From an uncultured Bacteroidota bacterium (lineage in GTDB: Bacteria > Bacteroidota > Bacteroidia > Chitinophagales > Chitinophagaceae): a DNA stretch of 19,444 nucleotides. A program made the translations under genes and the position numbers. The stretch covers positions 1 to 19,444 of the forward strand of contig CAMLKS010000006.1 in NCBI GenBank assembly GCA_946480675.1, given 5' to 3'. Below, piece after piece: positions 14,997 through 19,444 of this stretch (position 1 is the stretch's first letter; every line of letters begins with the position of its first letter). Under the pieces are notes generated by a model. That model saw nothing but the letters and a program-made list of their open reading frames with translations. It did no database searches and was not told where the DNA came from.

Positions 14997-16907
14997 ATGT
15001 GTGGTATAACCGGCTATTACGCTTTTAAGACAACTGCAACCGCTAATCTCGCAAAAATAGAACAATCAACAGAAAAACTATTTTTACGCGGCCCCGACAG
15101 CGGAAATGTTTTTGTTAATGAGTCTGTAGCCCTTGGGCATCGCCGCCTGTCTATCATTGACACTTCCTCTTGCGCTACCCAACCCATGACCGATGCCACA
15201 GGCAGGTATGTGCTGGTCTTCAACGGAGAGATATTTAACTACAAGCAACTATCAGACACCTATCTTGCTAAAACAATCGAGCGCATAGGTGGTTTAAAAA
15301 CCACATCCGATACCGAAATACTGCTATACCTGTTGATAGAATATGGTGTAGAAAGCATACAATGGCTATACGGCTTTTTTGCCTTTTCTTTCTATGATAC
15401 CATTACAGGGCAAATGATACTGGCCCGCGACCGCTTTGGCAAGAAACCGCTGCTCTATCATGCTACGGACGACCATCTAGCTTTTGCATCTGAAATGAAG
15501 GCACTGCTGGAATGGAACATTCCGCGCGAACTGGATTACACCGTACTGCATCAATACCTGCAGCTCAATTACATACCCCAGCCACAAAGCATGCTGAAGG
15601 GCGTAGCAAAGCTGCAGCCGGGACATTATGCGATATATGGTAAGAATGGTTTTGAAACATCTAAGCCTTATTACGATATCAAGATAGATACTGCAGGCTA
15701 CAATAAGTACAGCTACGAGGGTGCTCAGCAGGAGTTGGTGAAGCGCATGGATGTATCTGTGCAGGAACGCATGATAGCCGATGTGCCACTGGGGGCTTTC
15801 CTTAGTGGTGGTATCGATTCATCGGTAGTGGTGGCGCTGGCAAGCCGTTATACCGATAAACTGAATACTTTTTCCATAGGCTACAAAGACAATCCGTTCT
15901 TCGATGAAACGAAGTACGCTAAACTGGTAGCCGATAAGTATAAAACAAACCACACGGTATTTTCATTAAGTACTAATGACTTTTTAGCGCATGTAAATGA
16001 TGTGCTCGATTACCTGGATGAGCCTTTTGCAGACTCATCTGCTATTCCGGAGTTTATCCTGTGCTATTACACACGTAAGCACGTAACCGTAGCACTAAGC
16101 GGCGATGGTGGTGATGAAGTGTTTGGAGGATACAACAAGCATGCGGCAGAATGGAAGATGCGGCAGCCATCGCTGGTGAACAATATGGTAAAGGCCGGGT
16201 TGCCTTTATGGCAAAACCTGCCCCGCAGTCGCAATAATAAAATAACGAATCTCTTCCGCCAACTGCACCGCTTTGCAGAGGGCGCCAATCTTTCTGTAAA
16301 AGACAGATACTGGCGCTGGGCATCCTTCAATACACCATCGCACGTCAACAAGCTACTAACAGCGGCTTCTTTGCAACAGGTAAATACCAACCTGATGCAA
16401 AAAGAAAGGGCAGACATTCTACAACATTTGGGTAATGATTTTAATGAAGTACTGCTTACAGATATGAATTTGGTACTGGTAAGCGATATGCTGGTGAAGG
16501 TAGATATGATGAGTATGGCCAATAGCCTGGAGGTGCGCAGCCCCTTCCTGGATCACAAGGTGGTAGACTTTGCCTTTGCATTACCTGTAGAATATAAGGT
16601 AGATGCCGGCATGAAAAAGAAGATAGTGCAGGATGCCTTCCGCCCTATGCTGCCCGAAGAAATATATAACAGGCCAAAGCACGGCTTTGAAATACCCTTG
16701 CTCGATTGGTTCAGGAAAGAGCTATGGGGCATGATAAATGATGACCTGTTATCCAAACAATTTGTAGAACAGCAGGGCATATTTGATGTAACGGCCATAG
16801 AAAACCTGAAACGCAAGCTGCACAGCAGCAGCCCTGAAGATAGTCATGCTACCATATGGGCGCTTATTGTGTTCCAGCACTGGTGGAAGAAATACTTCAA
16901 TCAATAA
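14997..16907 (+). CDS. asnB: Glutamine-dependent amidotransferase, asparagine synthase (AsnB) family
   Basis: A 636-residue class II glutamine amidotransferase. Cys2 after the initiator Met (MCGITGYY) is the glutaminase nucleophile, so the start is secure. The glutaminase domain spans about residues 2-220. The synthase domain has the PP-loop SGGIDSS (270-276) that binds ATP, and GDGGDEVFGGY (369-379). Free asparagine synthesis takes Asp, Gln and ATP to Asn, Glu, AMP and pyrophosphate. In polysaccharide loci, homologues often amidate carboxyl groups of uronic acids or their derivatives instead. At about 630 residues it is longer than E. coli AsnB (554) and matches the size of cluster-associated homologues. 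It likely acts in the cytoplasm on a sugar intermediate, though a housekeeping Asn synthase is possible. A GT4 gene follows after 38 bp. Confidence 0.88.
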   Translation: MCGITGYYAFKTTATANLAKIEQSTEKLFLRGPDSGNVFVNESVALGHRRLSIIDTSSCATQPMTDATGRYVLVFNGEIFNYKQLSDTYLAKTIERIGGLKTTSDTEILLYLLIEYGVESIQWLYGFFAFSFYDTITGQMILARDRFGKKPLLYHATDDHLAFASEMKALLEWNIPRELDYTVLHQYLQLNYIPQPQSMLKGVAKLQPGHYAIYGKNGFETSKPYYDIKIDTAGYNKYSYEGAQQELVKRMDVSVQERMIADVPLGAFLSGGIDSSVVVALASRYTDKLNTFSIGYKDNPFFDETKYAKLVADKYKTNHTVFSLSTNDFLAHVNDVLDYLDEPFADSSAIPEFILCYYTRKHVTVALSGDGGDEVFGGYNKHAAEWKMRQPSLVNNMVKAGLPLWQNLPRSRNNKITNLFRQLHRFAEGANLSVKDRYWRWASFNTPSHVNKLLTAASLQQVNTNLMQKERADILQHLGNDFNEVLLTDMNLVLVSDMLVKVDMMSMANSLEVRSPFLDHKVVDFAFALPVEYKVDAGMKKKIVQDAFRPMLPEEIYNRPKHGFEIPLLDWFRKELWGMINDDLLSKQFVEQQGIFDVTAIENLKRKLHSSSPEDSHATIWALIVFQHWWKKYFNQ

Positions 16908-16945
16908 TAATACTGTTGTAATTTTAACGCTGTTATTCTGCTACC

Positions 16946-18196
16946 ATGCCCCGTGTTCTACGCATACTCAATAGGTTGATAATAGGCGGCCCTGCCATCA
17001 ATGCTACTTACCTTACCAAATACATGGCTCCTGAATTTGAAACCATGCTGGTAATAGGCGGCAAGGACGACCACGAGCAGGATGCAGACCACCTTACTGC
17101 CAACCTTGGCCTTTCGCCTGTAGTTGTACCTGAAATGGTAAGGCAGATAAGCCCTGTGAACGATGGCATAGCCTACAGGAAAATAAAGCGGCTGATAGAA
17201 AAATTCAGGCCCGATATAGTGCACACACATGCTGCCAAATCAGGACTGCTGGGCAGGCTGGCTGCCGATGCCTGCAAGGTACCCGTTATTGTACACACCT
17301 TTCACGGCCATGTCTTCCATAGCTATTTCAGCAAATGGAAAACTAATACCTTCATCAATATAGAACGCTACCTCGCCAAACGCTCTACCGGCATCATCGC
17401 CATTAGTGAGTTACAGAAAAACGAGCTTACCAATATCTACAAAATATGTCCGCCTGAAAAAATGCAGATCATCCCCCTGGGGCTCGACCTGGACAAGTTT
17501 CAGCAATACCAGGATGCCAAACGTGCAGAATTCAGGCGTAAATATTACCTGCACGATGATGAGATAGCAATCGGCATCATTGGACGTGTAGTACCTGTAA
17601 AGAATCATAGCCTGTTTGTAGCTGCTGCACAAAAGGTATTGGCACAAACTACACAACGGGTGAAGTTTGTAATAATAGGCGATGGTGATATGCGCCCGCA
17701 AATGGAAGCAGCGTTTAAAGCGGCCGGCATCGATTATGCATATTATCCTGAAGACAAACGCGATGCTACGGCTATATGCACCTCCTGGCAAACGGATATG
17801 GATGTAGTATTAGCGGGACTGGATATAGTAGCCCTTACCTCGCACAATGAAGGCACACCTGTATCACTTATTGAAGCGCAGGCCGCTGCCCGCCCTGTAG
17901 TATCTACGAATGTGGGTGGTGTAGCCGATGTAGTGACAGATAACCTCTGCGGCTATATTACAGAACCCGATGAAGCCGACCTGTTTGCTGCTGCACTATT
18001 GAAACTCATCAACAATGCAGAACAGCGGGCTTACTTCGGTGCACAGGGCCGCAACTTTGTACAGAGTAAATTCTCTTATCAGCGATTGGTACATGATATG
18101 AGTGCCTACTATTACAGGCTGCTCGACCAGAAAGGCGTTGATTACCGCAATAGATTCAGTCGCCCATTGCCTACCAATCTGGAAGATAGCATTTAG
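16946..18196 (+). CDS. Glycosyltransferase family 4 (GT-B)
   Basis: A 416-residue GT-B glycosyltransferase. The N-terminus has a short strand followed by LIIGGPAINATYLT, then VHTHAAKSGLLGRLAA and HTFHGHVFHSYF, a histidine-rich acceptor-side pattern common in GT4 enzymes of capsule and O-antigen loci. The donor half starts near residue 210 (IGIIGRVVPVKNH), and E-x7-E is at Glu302 and Glu310 (EGTPVSLIE), followed by ARPVVSTNVGGVADVV. The tail after about residue 390 is variable. It lies 38 bp after asnB on the same strand and ends 2 bp from the stop of the convergent epimerase gene. Donor sugar unknown; an N-acetylhexosamine or its uronic acid would fit the neighbours, but that is only inference. 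Confidence 0.9.
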   Translation: MPRVLRILNRLIIGGPAINATYLTKYMAPEFETMLVIGGKDDHEQDADHLTANLGLSPVVVPEMVRQISPVNDGIAYRKIKRLIEKFRPDIVHTHAAKSGLLGRLAADACKVPVIVHTFHGHVFHSYFSKWKTNTFINIERYLAKRSTGIIAISELQKNELTNIYKICPPEKMQIIPLGLDLDKFQQYQDAKRAEFRRKYYLHDDEIAIGIIGRVVPVKNHSLFVAAAQKVLAQTTQRVKFVIIGDGDMRPQMEAAFKAAGIDYAYYPEDKRDATAICTSWQTDMDVVLAGLDIVALTSHNEGTPVSLIEAQAAARPVVSTNVGGVADVVTDNLCGYITEPDEADLFAAALLKLINNAEQRAYFGAQGRNFVQSKFSYQRLVHDMSAYYYRLLDQKGVDYRNRFSRPLPTNLEDSI

Positions 18197-18198
18197 CC

Positions 18199-19182
18199 TT
18201 AGCTATACATTTCTTTAAAGAAGGTTACTGTTTGTTTCAGGCCTTCTATAAAACGTTGTGTAGGCTCATAGCCCAGCAGGTTTTTCGCCTTGCTGATGTC
18301 GGCCAATGAATTGCGTATATCGCCCTCGCGCGGGTCGCGGTAAGTAGCCTCATGCTGCAAGCCCAGCATTTCGCGGATGGCGTTGTATAAAAAGTTTACA
18401 GAGAAGTTCTCACCTACTGCTACATTATATGCTTCACCAAATGCAACACCGTTATCGGTAAGCATACCACGTACATTGGCCTGCACAGCATTATCTACAA
18501 ACGTAAAATCGCGGGTTTGTTCACCATCACCATTTATATATACCGGGGTCTGGTTGATAATACCACTCACAAACAAGGGTATTACCGCAGCATATGGGCC
18601 ATCGGGGTCTTGCCTTGGGCCGAATACATTGAAATACCTTAGCCCAACTACGTTCATGTTATACAGGTCATGAAACACATTGGCATATAATTCATTGGTT
18701 TTCTTGGTAACCGCATAAGGAGAAAGCGGGTTGCCTACACGTTCTTCTACCTTTGGCAGGTTTGGCTCATCGCCATATATAGAAGATGAGGACGCATACA
18801 CAAAGGTCTTCACACCGCTGTTTTTCGCAGCTGTTATCACATTTACAAAACCACTTACATTCACTTCATTACTGGTTACCGGGTCTTTTACCGAGCGAGG
18901 CACAGAACCCAGCGCTGCCTGGTGCGATACATAGTCGATACCCTCGCAAGCCTTCTGGCAGGTAGCATAATCCCTGATATCTCCTTCTATGAATTCAAAG
19001 TTTTCATAGCTTTTAAACAGGTCCAGGTTCTTTTGAAAACCGGTAGACAAGTTATCCAGCACGCGCACTTTACCCGCACCATGTTTTAATAGGTACTCCA
19101 CTATATGCGAACCGATGAAACCCGCGCCACCTGTTACCAGGAAGCTGCTATTGCCAATGTCTTTAGTATGAAAAGGAGCCAT
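18199..19182 (-). CDS. wbpP: UDP-N-acetylhexosamine 4-epimerase, WbpP/TviC-like
   Basis: A 327-residue extended short-chain dehydrogenase that interconverts the C4 epimers of a UDP-sugar through a transient 4-keto form with bound NAD. The NAD site is GGAGFIG with glycines at 18, 21 and 24. The catalytic Tyr156-x3-Lys160 sits in SPYAVTKK, with the SSSSIYGD segment before it. The stretch HQAALGSVPRSVKDPVTSN (87-105) and RYFNVFGPRQDPDGPYAAVIP closely recall WbpP and TviC, the group that works on N-acetylated substrates: UDP-GlcNAc/GalNAc or their uronic acids. It would feed a GalNAc- or GalNAcA-type donor to the glycosyltransferases of this locus. A UDP-Glc/Gal epimerase (GalE) is less likely given these motifs. 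It has its own promoter and is transcribed toward the cluster. Confidence 0.9.
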   Translation of the reverse strand: MAPFHTKDIGNSSFLVTGGAGFIGSHIVEYLLKHGAGKVRVLDNLSTGFQKNLDLFKSYENFEFIEGDIRDYATCQKACEGIDYVSHQAALGSVPRSVKDPVTSNEVNVSGFVNVITAAKNSGVKTFVYASSSSIYGDEPNLPKVEERVGNPLSPYAVTKKTNELYANVFHDLYNMNVVGLRYFNVFGPRQDPDGPYAAVIPLFVSGIINQTPVYINGDGEQTRDFTFVDNAVQANVRGMLTDNGVAFGEAYNVAVGENFSVNFLYNAIREMLGLQHEATYRDPREGDIRNSLADISKAKNLLGYEPTQRFIEGLKQTVTFFKEMYS

Positions 19183-19200
19183 AATTTTATTTTAGCTGCG

Positions 19201-19229
19201 CAAACTTATAGGAATTGTGAGATAATCAA
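19201..19229 (-). promoter_or_regulatory. Bacteroidetes-type promoter for the epimerase gene
   Basis: On the minus strand, a TTG (-33 element, 19227-19229) is followed after 18 bp by TAAGTTTG (19201-19208), a full match to the -7 consensus TAnnTTTG. Transcription would start near 19194-19196, giving a short A/T-rich leader of about 12-14 nt before the ATG and no Shine-Dalgarno sequence, as is usual in this phylum. This is the best promoter in the window. Confidence 0.65.
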
Positions 19230-19284
19230 TACCGCGCCGGTACTCAATAACACATTGTTTACAAAAAGGCCTAAAACAACAATA

Positions 19285-19300
19285 CCCCGGCTTTGCGGGG
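19285..19300 (-). terminator. Probable rho-independent terminator of the bTHX gene
   Basis: Read on the minus strand, a 5-bp all-G/C hairpin (CCCCG, a 6-nt loop, CGGGG) lies 23 bp after the bTHX stop and is followed by a T-rich stretch (TATTGTTGTTTT). The stem is short and the T-tract interrupted, but position and orientation fit. It would separate the ribosomal protein gene from the downstream epimerase promoter. Confidence 0.6.
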
Positions 19301-19323
19301 CATTGAATAATGTGTAACAGCTA

Positions 19324-19440
19324 TTATGCTTTCTTTTCAGTTTTAACAGCTGCCTTTTTCGCGATCTTAGCAGGACGGATTTTACCGAAGCTGCCCATTG
19401 ATATTTTACCGCGTTTAGTGCGTTTATCGCCTCTACCCAT
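19324..19440 (-). CDS. 30S ribosomal protein bTHX (Thx family)
   Basis: A 38-residue, very basic protein starting MGRGDKRTKRGKISMGSFGK, followed by KIRPAK and a Lys/Ala-rich tail. This matches the small bTHX protein first known from the Thermus 30S subunit, where it sits at the head of the particle among rRNA helices. Short homologues with the MGRGDKxTxRGKI start are standard in Bacteroidetes. The complete gene fits in the window, with its start codon only 4 bp from the right edge, so its upstream signals cannot be seen. It is a housekeeping gene unrelated to polysaccharide synthesis and marks the cluster boundary. Confidence 0.88.
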   Translation of the reverse strand: MGRGDKRTKRGKISMGSFGKIRPAKIAKKAAVKTEKKA

Positions 19441-19444
19441 GACA

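Noticed and set aside
16067..16522. A 151-codon minus-strand open frame inside asnB
   Set aside because: It is antisense to a conserved enzyme domain and the translated protein shows no recognisable motif.
16908..16945. Possible promoter (TAATTTTA) before the last GT4 gene
   Set aside because: It misses the final G of TAnnTTTG and has no well-placed -33 TTG. The short gap fits co-transcription with asnB.
18194..18205. Inverted repeat TAGC-CTTA-GCTA at the convergent junction as a terminator
   Set aside because: A 4-bp stem with only two G/C pairs and no T-tract is too weak to call.

Overview
This window looks like a cell-surface polysaccharide (exopolysaccharide or capsule) biosynthesis locus from a member of the Bacteroidetes, probably near the Chitinophagaceae. 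The family placement is an inference. It rests on Bacteroidetes-type promoter boxes (TAnnTTTG) upstream of several genes, near-absence of Shine-Dalgarno sequences, a Wza/Wzc pair of the Bacteroidetes form, heavy use of ATA and AGG codons, and a small bTHX ribosomal protein gene at the right edge. I see no mobile element, CRISPR array, tRNA or rRNA.

Layout. Positions 1-13590 are one co-directional plus-strand run with gaps of 1-90 bp or short overlaps. It holds the 3' part of an outer-membrane export protein (Wza-like, cut by the window edge), a Wzc-like tyrosine autokinase/co-polymerase with a Tyr-Gly tail, a fused ABC transporter that may act as the lipid-linked glycan flippase, two paralogous GT2 glycosyltransferases, and five GT4 glycosyltransferases. 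A cytoplasmic polysaccharide-deacetylase-like protein sits between the first and second GT4. The run is interrupted by one minus-strand gene (13592-14941) for a polytopic membrane protein, a candidate Wzy-type polymerase. Plus-strand genes resume with an AsnB-type amidotransferase (14997-16907) and a sixth GT4 (16946-18196). The right end is minus strand: a WbpP/TviC-like UDP-sugar 4-epimerase (18199-19182) with a good promoter, a probable terminator, and a 38-residue bTHX ribosomal protein gene (19324-19440) that marks the return to housekeeping sequence.

How the parts may work together (inference). The epimerase supplies a GalNAc- or GalNAcA-type nucleotide sugar. Eight glycosyltransferases build a repeat unit on a lipid carrier at the inner face of the membrane. 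The deacetylase-like protein and AsnB homologue may decorate sugars. The ABC transporter would flip the unit, the minus-strand membrane protein would polymerise it, and Wzc and Wza would control chain length and export. No initiating phosphoglycosyltransferase, MATE-type Wzx flippase, Wzb phosphatase or UDP-sugar dehydrogenase is in the window.

I found no clearly new system. The most unusual points are a C-terminal module shared by the two GT2 enzymes, the lone antisense membrane protein, the likely ABC-for-Wzx substitution, a forced TTG start codon, and a Tyr-Gly tail on the kinase whose repeat is conserved in protein but not in codons.
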